From Pseudobdellovibrionaceae bacterium (GTDB lineage: Bacteria; Bdellovibrionota; Bdellovibrionia; Bdellovibrionales; UBA1609): DNA of 64,000 bases. Under the pieces are notes generated by a model. That model did no database searches and was not told the DNA's origin. It was given only the letters and a program-made list of their open reading frames with translations. Made by a program: the position numbers and the translations under genes. Location of the stretch: assembly GCA_018663505.1 (NCBI GenBank), contig JABJQG010000059.1, forward strand, positions 1 through 64,000, given 5' to 3'. Position 1 is the stretch's first letter; every line of letters starts with the position of its first letter. Below are positions 39,401 to 46,778 of this stretch, in pieces.

Positions 39401-39483
39401 TTAGTACTTGGAACTTCACTACATTAAATCAAGAAATATGGGCAATGATCCCTGGAGAAGCTGGACCAAGTTTACGTAAGTAA
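33406..39483 (+). CDS. Giant GLUG-repeat lipoprotein, putative adhesin
   Basis: 2025 residues, TTG start behind TAAGGAAC. Lipoprotein signal MKFFLFFILYSFLVSGC. A region of about 40-150 is Ig/Big-like; about 340-540 looks like a right-handed beta-helix (NNVISGFKEGISK, YNNTVGNFFSIAYR). Then three modules begin with a conserved lead: GSGTAEDPYGIFNKAQL (about 610), GNGVLGDPYILCNKQQL (about 1225), GAGTSDNPYKICFKEQL (about 1620). Each lead is followed by GLUG units of the type GGFIG...NSYATGNV. The first module has about 18 units, the others fewer. GLUG domains occur in secreted adhesins and proteases. Probably an outer-membrane-attached surface fibre; no dedicated secretion gene is adjacent. Confidence 0.82.
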   Translation: MKFFLFFILYSFLVSGCRLDDNQIKGDGISSSGPTNPDDPNNPVISGPNQLKFIYTASDKVNFSPLDDLVIHILDSSNNLNINSNVAVTLTISTNPSARTAAFVNNGSTSITLNAVSGVADFSHVMIDEFGTGFVITASTPGLNNVSTNVFNITGKSKIYRSFGVGSTTAIEDSDTNARSLSITGKKATFSLAVAGNIGVGDIIQYDSDGGGDGSATNAIDSFVIIQRRLSSTEFLIHKPDYSQPTETLSDMDFSICRASISLNDAEDLIENEACIDDALGAPLDFDADVGGRDITTNNEQWNIAFYADAIETAALIAETGWTLSAESYIRFFTPNKLSEVGISQRHDGKWNNSKARMEVMHYYAGFSIPTFKYLRIEGFQIQNNYNSSAVAPGSGITFGTGAVGSGEIYFTDNVITKTAYTGDITESYGIAIWSGSNDKKIIIANNVISGFKEGISKRNTTDNLNLIVYNNTVGNFFSIAYRIGRYGSNDKYNIKNNVVENNNSLGLDWFLDDTAGVSDLYENNHSTDSTAPGNSTQTGHISFMGSTSIDYRLAASDNLANNTGLDLTSDPDYVISEDIKEAPITTTFHLGAHAYKEYNGSTMTTWSQYGSGTAEDPYGIFNKAQLKDLGNNGCGNGNATACDKEFSIFEDIDLNNEAYNPIGDSGDLFSGTINGNGHIIQQITIPAGNDGGLIGKSCNAVIDNLTLTNFSHSSGSTGIGALVGSAACSLTVDNVKVTSSSFTSTTGGRIGGLIGYFSGTNITVSNSMTDATVTCKNYCGGLMGILEASAVSSIDNTYTKGNTIHTTSSPESDLGGFIGVVNSLGVSINISNSYTTGTVTGSGPNVGGFIGAHKANGIIINSYSTGLVSNDTSDHTGGFIGLVSGASTISDSYSLSDVRSTGSYIGGFIGAGDSSNIGTSVSNSWALGDVKGFMRAGGFIGTNSGVSISYSHAHGNVQSDEQTGGFVGNNISTSGTLSWSYATGEVKSNASVRTGGFVGLSEKGITDSYATGNVYGGNTTGGFSGQGHGDTTRSFATGNVYGADNTGGFVGAQSGATYGNIFATGNVYGANNVGGVAGITGFANRSYSTGAVFGNTNVGGFIGRATLDNLVQSYTRSKAYARTPPAYAFVANPSGTTVNWMNNYWDSEIESSDGTNLLASDAGKYESRTTTQLKSKLSPLNGFDMTNDWTMVDGSSFPIHRWDIRAQCILNANASTYNAIGNGVLGDPYILCNKQQLSHLTTDGCGIGASVDCNKVFYLGADIDLKNSAPTQQIGVYPNNCFSGIFDGHLGSIISYSYTAGSDDKGLFNCNSGTIRNLKMKNIFMQADDQVSGLVVYSDNGKIINSHVDGVIDAGGYHIGGLVARSYNRSLILYSSFSGTLNGNSRIGGILGRGDGHEIIMNSNSYIKDMEINSSAAGILGATLSPASDGGIYKTFSLGAITDTGSGYAVAGISTGGGKVYESFSGLDITLSATASYASGLGASDADFFDSYSIQNVLSSGYSVSGLINGGSTTRSYAVSTSLLQTGSGVPNEFCANCSTSNSADSYWNSSTFLGGAGDPGHITPLTTTEMQDDINKATNFLNWDFINTWFIGDGVRSPQLRWMYHSVCQDNPTATTFNAIGAGTSDNPYKICFKEQLTHLAANCGAVGTSCSQNYLLMNNVDLNNDVAMTPIGDAINPFTGTFDGQNHSIYRLYLNNPTTGDQGLFGVTQGVDSYISNLNLVDVNITGQGNVGSLVGRGRSTQFNNITASGKVIGNGDGVGGLIGTATRYNISDSTEIKNSNVSVTVETVGTFEFTGGFIGSAGGSDYTLIINNCHATGSVTGRRNVGGFIGGFHGTKIINSSSSGTVSASYENAGGFIGRTEISTAVITRSYSRSNVTGTSKVGGFIGTIRFGTISNSFATGSATATSGTAGGFVGNVEFDNTTIIFTNNYSSGIPVGSTKHGFVGYRLNGAANSALMTNNYWDETASTEPEGTSPETSGKFEHLTAAEMMIDTNFSTWNFTTLNQEIWAMIPGEAGPSLRK

Positions 39484-39542
39484 TGGTAATTTAGAGGCTG
39501 AGATGTAATATTAAGATTGAGGTAGTGATACTTCAGTTACTT

Positions 39543-40019
39543 CTAGATGGAATGCTCAAGTGCTCTCATTTCATCAGTAACACTCATGGCGCCACCTTTA
39601 AGACTATTAAGATCTCCTTCATAGTCCGATTTATTTACTATAATAAATAAGCTATTAAGTTTAATACCATATATTGGGCTCACATTTCGAAACATACCAA
39701 AATAAGCATCCGCAGTTCCATCAATTAAACGCAACTGCATGCTAGATTTAATTTGATTTAACACAGTTTCGATATTCTGTTTACTGAGATCAGCATTGTC
39801 ATACTTTATAAACTCAATGAAACTATCTGTTTCATCTAGGGCAACACCATCTGGAGTAAAAAAATGAATCTCAATTTTATTGTTAATTTTACTATAGGCA
39901 TGCTCAAAATTTTCTCCTTGAAAATAAATAGGAGCAAAATTATTTTTTTGTTTTTTATAAAAAAAGATGGCTGCAATAACCACAATAGCTGCAATTATTA
40001 ATTTTTTACTATCATCCAC
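39543..40019 (-). CDS. Membrane-anchored hypothetical protein
   Basis: 158 residues: MDDSKK then a single hydrophobic helix (LIIAAIVVIAAIFFYKK) and a soluble domain with mixed alpha/beta pattern (IEIHFFTPDGVALDET, SMQLRLIDGTADAYFGMF). N-in topology puts the domain in the periplasm. No family recognised. Downstream of the ATP-grasp gene on the same strand, with a 17-bp direct repeat in the gap. Confidence 0.6.
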   Translation of the reverse strand: MDDSKKLIIAAIVVIAAIFFYKKQKNNFAPIYFQGENFEHAYSKINNKIEIHFFTPDGVALDETDSFIEFIKYDNADLSKQNIETVLNQIKSSMQLRLIDGTADAYFGMFRNVSPIYGIKLNSLFIIVNKSDYEGDLNSLKGGAMSVTDEMRALEHSI

Positions 40020-40058
40020 AATCGACCTCTTTAGTGTCGTAATCTAAAAATTATAAGT

Positions 40059-40250
40059 TCTTTATCTAGGGTATTATAATTAACCATATGTATACAATTC
40101 AAACACTCAAGCCTGTGACTTAAGGCTGGTTGTGTATGCTCACAGAATTTATTTTAAATCTCACAATTTTGATTCAGGAGAACATAAGGTCATATGAGAA
40201 TGGGTGGAAATAGCCCTTCTCTAAACATTAGACTCTTTATCTAGGGTATT
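40059..40250. repeat. 17-bp direct repeat pair, 175 bp apart
   Basis: TCTTTATCTAGGGTATT occurs at 40059-40075 and again at 40234-40250. The second copy lies in the coding end of the ATP-grasp gene, the first in the following gap. Confidence 0.7.
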
Positions 40251-41609
40251 GAGTTTAAAATTGATATGTTGGTCTAATTTTTTTTCAGATTCAAATTCAA
40301 ACTCAAAATCAATGAGCTTACGTATTTCATCGAATTTTTTATAAAGCTCCATTTCTGATTGAGCTCCAATATTCACTAAGGCGTATACAAAGCTGCCTTC
40401 ATCTTGAGGTTCAGAGGACAAGCGCCGACCCAGTTGGCCAAATATGTTTATACTACAGTCAGAGTATCTGGTATAAATTCTATTTAAGGACTCTTCACTA
40501 GGTACACGACGAATGACCTTGTCCTCAAAGGTGCGTAAGGCAAGAGCAGCAGCATATTTAAACTTACCCTTTTTCAATTCTAATACTGGCTTGATCCCAG
40601 TAGCCAGATCTAATTGCACCTGGTAGGTGTTAACCCCGAGAAGCATTTGGTGAATACTAGTAAACTGGCCACATATTCTTGGATTGATCTCAATTATTTT
40701 TAACTCATCATTTTTATAATTATAAAAAAACTCTATGTTAAATAAAGAGTTATCTAAGCCTGTAGCCTTTATTACTTTTCGAGTTATATCTTGGGCTCGT
40801 TCTTGTACGGACTTTAAAATTTTAGAAGGGCTAACGAAGCCAATAAAGTGTACAGAATTAGGGTACATTACAGAGTCCACTGTATTTATAAATTGAACCT
40901 GGTGGCGATTAACTAGAGCCTCTATTGTAAACTGTTTCCCCTCTATATGGTCCTCCAAGATGAATCTATAAATATCAATTTCGAACTCTGGATATTGCAT
41001 AAATAATTCGTTCATTGGTCTGAGCATTTTTTTTAAAATATATTGTTTATAAAAAGGAATTCTAATTACTTTTTGTAGTTCCTTTAAAGATTCCACTTTG
41101 TGGGCCATAAGAGAAAATGTAGCCTTAACTGGTTTAATAAATAAAGGAAATTTTAAATTAAACTCTTGAATTTCTTTATTAGAGGTCTCTGGTCCAACCT
41201 GGTTAAAACTAGGTACAGCATGTGGCGCAACTTCTTTTTGGATTATTCGAGAATAGTATTTATGTTGGCATAAAAGCATATTTTTAAGTGGAGGGCTAGG
41301 CAAGCCTAGATCTTCAGAAACTTTAGAACTAATTAGGCAGGAGACATAGTCATGTGTCCCTATAATGGCGTCGTATTTATTGTCTACAAAATATTTTTTT
41401 AATCGAGAGAGAAAGCGGCTATAGTTATAGCCTGAGTTAAAAATTTTCAAAGGAAACTTAAAGAGTTCTTCGCCGTAAAAATCAATTTCATGTTTTTCTG
41501 ATATAAGTGTGTTTGTTAGGTGTTGGTGGTCCCAAAGGCAGGGGAGAACAACTAAGATTTTTGGCTTTTTAATCAATTTATTGTGCATATGCATTGTTAT
41601 TAATTTCAT
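40221..41609 (-). CDS. ATP-grasp domain protein
   Basis: 462 residues. ATP-grasp ligases couple ATP to carboxylate-amine or -thiol bond formation. N-terminal Rossmann-like preATP domain about 15-120 (KILVVLPCLWDHQHLTN, YDAIIGTHDYVS); ATP-grasp core about 125-340 with FPLFIKPVKATFSLMAHKV (Lys phosphate contact), EGKQFTIEALV and the metal-binding NIEFFYN...IIEINPRICGQF. A C-terminal domain of about 100 residues is family-specific. Substrate unknown. ATG 41609 lacks a strong RBS; ATGs at codons 6 and 8 are also possible. Confidence 0.8.
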   Translation of the reverse strand: MKLITMHMHNKLIKKPKILVVLPCLWDHQHLTNTLISEKHEIDFYGEELFKFPLKIFNSGYNYSRFLSRLKKYFVDNKYDAIIGTHDYVSCLISSKVSEDLGLPSPPLKNMLLCQHKYYSRIIQKEVAPHAVPSFNQVGPETSNKEIQEFNLKFPLFIKPVKATFSLMAHKVESLKELQKVIRIPFYKQYILKKMLRPMNELFMQYPEFEIDIYRFILEDHIEGKQFTIEALVNRHQVQFINTVDSVMYPNSVHFIGFVSPSKILKSVQERAQDITRKVIKATGLDNSLFNIEFFYNYKNDELKIIEINPRICGQFTSIHQMLLGVNTYQVQLDLATGIKPVLELKKGKFKYAAALALRTFEDKVIRRVPSEESLNRIYTRYSDCSINIFGQLGRRLSSEPQDEGSFVYALVNIGAQSEMELYKKFDEIRKLIDFEFEFESEKKLDQHINFKLNTLDKESNV

Positions 41610-41782
41610 GAGGATTCATCAAAAACTATTAACGATGACGCGTCACGCACAGTAAAGAAGAGTCTGAAATCAAAAGATTATTTCCACAGATTTGCGACCA
41701 AAGAGTATGTAGACCTGATTAAATGAATACCAATAGATATTGATGAGAACCTATATACAGAGATAATGCTTGAAATCCCAAA

Positions 41783-42364
41783 TTAATTTTTGGATTTCTC
41801 CACCAATTCAGCAAGTTCTTTACCTGTTTTATAATGAGGAACACGCCAAGCCAGCCTCCAAGAACGTTGGAAAAATGCGTTAGAATCCTTTACTTCGTTC
41901 TCCCAATATTCATGGGCCAGGCTGATGTTTTCTTTAGAATTAACTAAGAAAGCATCTTGAGAAGACTGTCCCCCAAATATATACAGTTTGTTATCTATGA
42001 TTTTCCAAGTATCTGCATTGCCACCCCAGGGAATACCGTAGGCTATGCCATTGGCGCAGTAGCCACCAAATTGAGGAATGTATTTGCTGGGTTCCTTATA
42101 AAATAAGACCTTGTGTTCATGGCTTGAAAACCAAAAAGTCACATCCTTGTAAGTTGATTTTATTGAAGCTTTACCAAGTTTGTGTGTATCTTCTTGGAAA
42201 TAACTGACTACATCATGGCCAAATAAGAACAGGTGTTTGTCATCATCTACAGAAACAGCATTTACTGGGCTAAGGCCTTCATTAGGACTTTGTGTTATTA
42301 GAGGAGCGCATGCCATAGAATTAATAAATAAAAGTACTAAAATCGACAGAGAGTAAAATTTCAT
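41783..42364 (-). CDS. YHS-domain lipoprotein
   Basis: 193 residues from ATG 42364 (AGGATAATT before it), giving lipoprotein signal MKFYSLSILVLLFINSMAC. The YHS domain, about residues 40-95, reads GHDVVSYFQ, FWFSSHEHKVLFYKEPSKYI, GGYCANGIAYG; the family has a Cys and aromatic metal-binding-like core and occurs in metal transporters and stand-alone periplasmic proteins. The rest (WKIIDNKLYIFGG, AHEYWENEV) is typical of YHS proteins with a C-terminal domain. Precise function unknown. Confidence 0.8.
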   Translation of the reverse strand: MKFYSLSILVLLFINSMACAPLITQSPNEGLSPVNAVSVDDDKHLFLFGHDVVSYFQEDTHKLGKASIKSTYKDVTFWFSSHEHKVLFYKEPSKYIPQFGGYCANGIAYGIPWGGNADTWKIIDNKLYIFGGQSSQDAFLVNSKENISLAHEYWENEVKDSNAFFQRSWRLAWRVPHYKTGKELAELVEKSKN

Positions 42365-42460
42365 AATTATCCTAACAGTAATGAGTTGTGATGGTATGAG
42401 GTTAACAATCATTTGCTGGGCTGGGAAGCCTCTTTTAAGATTAAATGAGTGTCATATATG

Positions 42461-43006
42461 TTAAAGATTAGTTTTAGCCAAACTCGATTTATAGAAATGT
42501 TTGATCAAGAACATGAGGACGGCTAAAGCGCATAAAACCACTACCACCCTGTACAGTGGTGATAGAAGAAGTGTGTTCATTACGAAGTCGGTAAATAGAA
42601 TGAGAGAGCCGGTCCATGTGAAAGAAGAAAGCGTTACGTTTATTGAAAACGTATATATTGATAAGCCACTTCTTCCAGCATTAACAAAGCTCAGAAATCT
42701 AAGCCCAGGGATAAACCTAGCTAAGTAAAGAGCATACATGGATTTTAATGCGGGTAATTGTATGGAGCTTCTGATGGTAGCTGTTTTTTTACCAATAAGG
42801 TACAAACTTAAATCCACAATATAGATGGAAATAAATACAGCACTGTAGAGAAGAAAAGGATCCTGTTTTGTCTCAACAATAAAGCTTGTTAATAGAACGG
42901 TTGTGATATCTGCAAAAAAAACTGATAGTAGAATGATAACAAAAAATAAGATTAAGGGTTGGCTTTCAAAAATATGTACAATGTTAGTTAGGTAAACTTG
43001 CAGCAT
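42461..43006 (-). CDS. DedA/VTT-family membrane protein
   Basis: 181 residues with five hydrophobic segments. Family signature: FADITTVLLTSF near the N-terminus and YLARFIPGLRFLSFVNAGRS, the DedA F/Y-x-R-F-x-P-G-x-R motif with its Arg. DedA proteins act in lipid-carrier (undecaprenyl phosphate) or phospholipid movement at the inner membrane. Ten bases after the HTTM gene, so in the same operon. Slightly shorter than E. coli DedA proteins (about 200-220). Confidence 0.78.
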   Translation of the reverse strand: MLQVYLTNIVHIFESQPLILFFVIILLSVFFADITTVLLTSFIVETKQDPFLLYSAVFISIYIVDLSLYLIGKKTATIRSSIQLPALKSMYALYLARFIPGLRFLSFVNAGRSGLSIYTFSINVTLSSFTWTGSLILFTDFVMNTLLLSPLYRVVVVLCALAVLMFLIKHFYKSSLAKTNL

Positions 43007-43016
43007 TCATTTCCCT

Positions 43017-43805
43017 TTAAATTTGAATATTGTAAGAAAGGTATAAGATTGCTGGATAGGTCATAGTCCATGATATGACAAATCGATTAAGCCCAAAAAT
43101 TATAAAATTCATAAAATGAAAAGCAAATCCGATAATAAGAAATATCATTAAAATATTAATATTTAGTATGGTTAATGGAAATAATATTTCAAAAAAAAAC
43201 ATCCCCCATGTCATCAGTAATATGAAGGGTTTCATAGGCGCTAATTTTTTAAAAAATCTTGTGGCATTATTGGCTTCTAAGAGCAGAAATATACGTAGAG
43301 CATTGCCTGAAAGCCAAGATTTTTGCTTTATTTTAACATAACCGGCGATAAAGTAAGACAGTGTACTCTGGATAGCTATATAATATAGACCCATTTTTAA
43401 TGAGTAGGGGTTGTCTAAATAAAATGAGCTGGCAACAAGGGCGGTGAGTACCATAGTGGTTACATGGTCACTGCCCCCATTATATGAGCCAAGAAAACGG
43501 AGATTTATCACTAGGTGAGTGAGCAGCAGAGGAAGTAAGATTAGAAAATGAAGTTTAAATATTAAAGCAACTGCCAAGAAAATGTGAGTCAATAAAATAA
43601 CGGAAAAAAAGTGTGGAGTAATAATTGTGGTAAATAACTGCGCCAAAAATTGTGGGCATTTTTTAAATTGATCTGAATAATTGCTAACATTATACAGATC
43701 TTGTTTTAGCATTGTTCTTTGAATAATTAAAACCTCTATGGCTTGTAAAATTACATGAACGGCAAGTATATAAGTGGTCAGTCGATATATAAAGTGAAGG
43801 CTCAT
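43017..43805 (-). CDS. HTTM-domain (vitamin-K carboxylase-like) membrane protein
   Basis: 262 residues, six or seven hydrophobic helices. GGSDHVT after the third helix, IAGYVKIKQKSWLSGNALR and FFEILFPL match the HTTM family (bacterial relatives of gamma-glutamyl carboxylase membrane domains). The periplasmic domain of full carboxylases is absent. The start overlaps the upstream gene's stop as ATGA, so the two are translationally coupled. Chemistry unknown. Confidence 0.7.
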   Translation of the reverse strand: MSLHFIYRLTTYILAVHVILQAIEVLIIQRTMLKQDLYNVSNYSDQFKKCPQFLAQLFTTIITPHFFSVILLTHIFLAVALIFKLHFLILLPLLLTHLVINLRFLGSYNGGSDHVTTMVLTALVASSFYLDNPYSLKMGLYYIAIQSTLSYFIAGYVKIKQKSWLSGNALRIFLLLEANNATRFFKKLAPMKPFILLMTWGMFFFEILFPLTILNINILMIFLIIGFAFHFMNFIIFGLNRFVISWTMTYPAILYLSYNIQI

Positions 43806-44212
43806 ATACGAATTTCCTTAGAAATCATATAATCGATTTTTTTTATTTTAAAGTTCTCTGGTGTTTGTAGTACAATTTTAAATCTTAGCTCCTGCCCCTG
43901 TGGGTTTAAGTGTAGCGCTTCGGACTTAACTAGTCCCACTAGGTTAAGATATTCAGTGGTGTGTTCGTTTCTGTTGGAATTTGGGTTTTGTATAAAACTT
44001 TGAAGAATTCTATATTTTAAAAAATGTAGTTGCCCATGGGGATTAACAAATAATTCATAAGCGTGTCGCTTTGGGGGTACGAGGCACTGCCGCCAAGGAC
44101 CATAAGCACCTTGAGATTTAGATTGGATGTACAGAATAGGAGAATGCCCTACGGCCTCAAAAAAACTCCATTTTGGGATGAGTGTTCTAAAAAGTTGTAA
44201 ACATGATGTCAT
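43802..44212 (-). CDS. Small HTTM-associated protein, unknown
   Basis: 136 residues, soluble, rich in Trp and basic residues (GPWRQCLVPPKRHAYELFVN). No signal peptide. RBS AGAG precedes ATG. ATGA overlap with the HTTM gene suggests a partner subunit. It may replace the missing soluble domain of larger carboxylase-like proteins, but that is inference from position. Confidence 0.6.
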   Translation of the reverse strand: MTSCLQLFRTLIPKWSFFEAVGHSPILYIQSKSQGAYGPWRQCLVPPKRHAYELFVNPHGQLHFLKYRILQSFIQNPNSNRNEHTTEYLNLVGLVKSEALHLNPQGQELRFKIVLQTPENFKIKKIDYMISKEIRI

Positions 44213-44252
44213 CTTAGCTCTTAGTTAATAACTTTTGATCTCTCCAACAGTA

Positions 44253-45821
44253 TTACAGGTTGGCTCTTTTTGCAGGATCATTGGTTATTACTTTAGGAGC
44301 AGAGTTAAGTTTTGGCAATTTATTTTGTTCAGTGGACATTTCATTCCATAATTTACTGTATTGCTTGCTATATGACATTAGGGCGCTTTTAACAGAGATC
44401 ATGTAGAAGTTCTCAAAATTTTTCTTAAATGCAACTTTTGTGAAGTTACCAGCTCCGGAGAACACTTTTGTAGGTACATAGTTTTCATCTATTTTTTTGC
44501 TAAAAACTATAAACTTGTTATGATGTAATAGCGGGAAAAAACGTCGCAAAGCCGGGGAGTAAGAGTTCCAATGATTTGTTTCCAGATATTTAATCTTCAT
44601 ACCTGCTTTTACTAATTTTTTTACATGTTTTGCTTCTAAATATAAGTTTGAACCTAGAGGCGTATTATTTCTACGGGAGTGTCCATAACGAGTGTCAATA
44701 TAATATAAGTCATCATCGGCCACCATATTAACAATTTTCCCTTTTTCTAATGCTTTATAAAGAGCATTAATCAAGTCAGTATTTGAGAACCTATGAGCTG
44801 CGATTTCAATTTTGTCACTATCTTCAATAGCCTTAACAATACTTTTCATTGCTAAAGAGCCTTCACCGGGGACAAAAAAACTTTTTATATCCTCAAGAGG
44901 CAAGGTCTCAATATGACGTCGGCATTCTTGAATATAGTTTATAAATTTATCTTTGCCAGCAGAACCTTTATGGATCATCCCTTTCATTAGACAAAGTTGA
45001 TTTTGAGTAAAATAATTTTTAGCAGGTGTTTCTATAAAATTCCAGTTTTCGTGGTGTAAAACTGTTCCAGAGGAGAGATTTCCACTGCTAAATGATACTT
45101 TTATTTGTTTTTTACTTTCTGGATTTACAATAAAAAGTTTGTTATGAGCTAAGCCAATTTTTTGCATTCTTCTATTATTTTTGAGGTTAAATGTTTTTCC
45201 TCTAAAGTATAATTTAGGTTGAGACTCAACAGGGTTATCTTTACCACAATCTAAGAGTCGCAAGGCATTTTTCACTTCCCTTTGAATACTAGGAATACTT
45301 TTGATCCACTGATAGGAGGATTGAGGATCTGTAGAGTACTGTATGGCTTGTTCCAGAAGACTTCTTTCTTCTTCTGTAAAATCCACAATTTCTTTAGCTT
45401 TAGTATCTTCATATAGGGGATTATCAATAATAAAAGTAACTTTTACATTTTTTTTGATAGCGCTACAGAGTTCTTTAGCAACAGATCTGTTAGAAAAGGA
45501 GAGGTAAGTAAAAAACAGTTCCTTAGTTTCTTCTTCTTTAATCCATTCAATGAGTTTATTCTGTGGACTAGAGATTCTTTTGGCAGATGCACTTTCATCA
45601 AAAGCCGTACAAAATACATTTTTCGGCTTCTGCTCTAGTTTTGTACTATCTATGGAGTATATTTGTTTATAGCTGGTGTATTCATAATCATTGCAAACAG
45701 GATTTGTAAATAGAACCTCAAAGCTCATATCATCATCAAGAAAGCTTGTACCCGCATAAATGCTAGTGTTCCAAGCCAGTGTGATTAAAATCAATAACGC
45801 CGAATAATTCCTAATTTTCAT
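44253..45821 (-). CDS. Exported phospholipase D-like protein with two degenerate HKD motifs
   Basis: 522 residues from ATG 45821, chosen for GGGGGGA just upstream and a clean signal peptide (MKIRNYSALLILITLAWNTS). Two PLD-like halves: HNKLFIVNPESKK...SSGNLSSG and LLHHNKFIVFSKK...FSGAGNFTK. Both keep His and Lys, but the Asp of HxKx4D is Asn and Ser. The following Ser/Asn-rich GNxxxG elements are intact. Could be an exported nuclease or lipase, or a non-catalytic binder. Monocistronic; the 45971-46121 palindrome lies upstream. Confidence 0.78.
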   Translation of the reverse strand: MKIRNYSALLILITLAWNTSIYAGTSFLDDDMSFEVLFTNPVCNDYEYTSYKQIYSIDSTKLEQKPKNVFCTAFDESASAKRISSPQNKLIEWIKEEETKELFFTYLSFSNRSVAKELCSAIKKNVKVTFIIDNPLYEDTKAKEIVDFTEEERSLLEQAIQYSTDPQSSYQWIKSIPSIQREVKNALRLLDCGKDNPVESQPKLYFRGKTFNLKNNRRMQKIGLAHNKLFIVNPESKKQIKVSFSSGNLSSGTVLHHENWNFIETPAKNYFTQNQLCLMKGMIHKGSAGKDKFINYIQECRRHIETLPLEDIKSFFVPGEGSLAMKSIVKAIEDSDKIEIAAHRFSNTDLINALYKALEKGKIVNMVADDDLYYIDTRYGHSRRNNTPLGSNLYLEAKHVKKLVKAGMKIKYLETNHWNSYSPALRRFFPLLHHNKFIVFSKKIDENYVPTKVFSGAGNFTKVAFKKNFENFYMISVKSALMSYSKQYSKLWNEMSTEQNKLPKLNSAPKVITNDPAKRANL

Positions 45822-45970
45822 AAAATCCCCCCAGATTTTCACTCATTTCAAGCGATGCAGTAGTATTATCTGAAAGATGAATAGAAGGCAAATATCAAAT
45901 TTTTCAAAATATGGGTTATTCTGTCAAGAATCCTAAGGGCAGCTAACTATCTGATATTATGTTCATGTGT

Positions 45971-46121
45971 ACCCATTTTATAAATCTACTTTCATTTTTA
46001 TTTGAGGTATTTTGCGCCAAAAGCGAGTTCGGATCGCAGCCCGAAGGGCGAGAACCGCATGTCTGAGCCTTTTGGTGTTAAATACCTCAAATAAAAATGA
46101 AAGTAGATTTATAAAATGGGT
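45971..46121. repeat. Palindromic repeat element, copy 1 (42-bp stem, conserved core)
   Basis: 45971-46012 is the exact reverse complement of 46080-46121, a 42-bp stem. Further pairing continues inward to AAAAGC (46019-46024) with GC-C-TTTT, leaving one bulged base. The core reads GCGAGTTC, then a hairpin GCCC-GAA-GGGC (46039-46049) framed by GTTC/GAAC, then GCATGTCTGAGC. Copy 2 is at 63062-63208. The copies share the core but not the stem. It lies 24 bases downstream of the response regulator stop. Confidence 0.85.
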
Positions 46122-46145
46122 GGCTGTGTGTGGACAGGGGTCTAT

Positions 46146-46778
46146 TTAAATAATCTCACACTCTATATTATAAAATTTCACAAGTTTAACAAGGGTTTCA
46201 AGCTTTAGGTTTACTTTTCCGCCCTCAATATCTTGATAATGCCGGTAGTTCATTCCCAGGGAACCTGATGCATCTAGCTGGGTGAGCTCCATACTTTTTC
46301 TAGAATCCTTAAGCTTGCCGCCAAATCTCTTTAAGAACAGTAAAACATCATTTTCGCCAACTGTAGATACGGTGTTAACCAGTTTTTTTATTCTATTTTT
46401 ATGTGCACTTAGTGTGAGTTCAATGTTTGCCTTAAGCTCATCAATATTAAAAGGTTTAACAGTAAAACTGGAGTTTTTGGTGTCTTTTGCTCTGTGCAAA
46501 ATTTGTTTGTCAAGAAATCCAGTGACGTAAATTATTGGTATATTTTTTTTCTTTTGAATTTCAACAGCAGATTCTATTCCATCCCTGTTACCAGGAAGAT
46601 TGATATCCATAATCACCAAGTCAGTCTCATTTTCCATACTATAGTTTACTGCAGAATCACCACAGTGACACACGTTCACTGAACTATATCCAACTACCGA
46701 GAGCTCATCTTTTAAGCTTATAGCTAAGTCGTAGTTATCTTCAACAATTAGGATATTTGAATGTGTATTTTTCATACA
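46146..46778 (-). CDS. Response regulator with receiver and XRE-type HTH
   Basis: 210 residues from ATG 46778. Receiver about 1-120: ILIVEDNYDLA (acidic pair), LVIMDINLPGNRDGIE (phospho-Asp), VTGF and FTVKPFNIDEL (Lys). Then a helix-turn-helix resembling the XRE/Cro type: LKDSRKSMELTQLDASGSLG, YRHYQDIEGGKVNLKLETL. A receiver joined to an XRE domain is an uncommon output. A TTG start at 46829 is possible, but TTGACT and AT-rich -10-like sequence lie between it and the ATG, favouring the latter. No cognate kinase adjacent. Confidence 0.82.
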   Translation of the reverse strand, partial: CMKNTHSNILIVEDNYDLAISLKDELSVVGYSSVNVCHCGDSAVNYSMENETDLVIMDINLPGNRDGIESAVEIQKKKNIPIIYVTGFLDKQILHRAKDTKNSSFTVKPFNIDELKANIELTLSAHKNRIKKLVNTVSTVGENDVLLFLKRFGGKLKDSRKSMELTQLDASGSLGMNYRHYQDIEGGKVNLKLETLVKLVKFYNIECEII

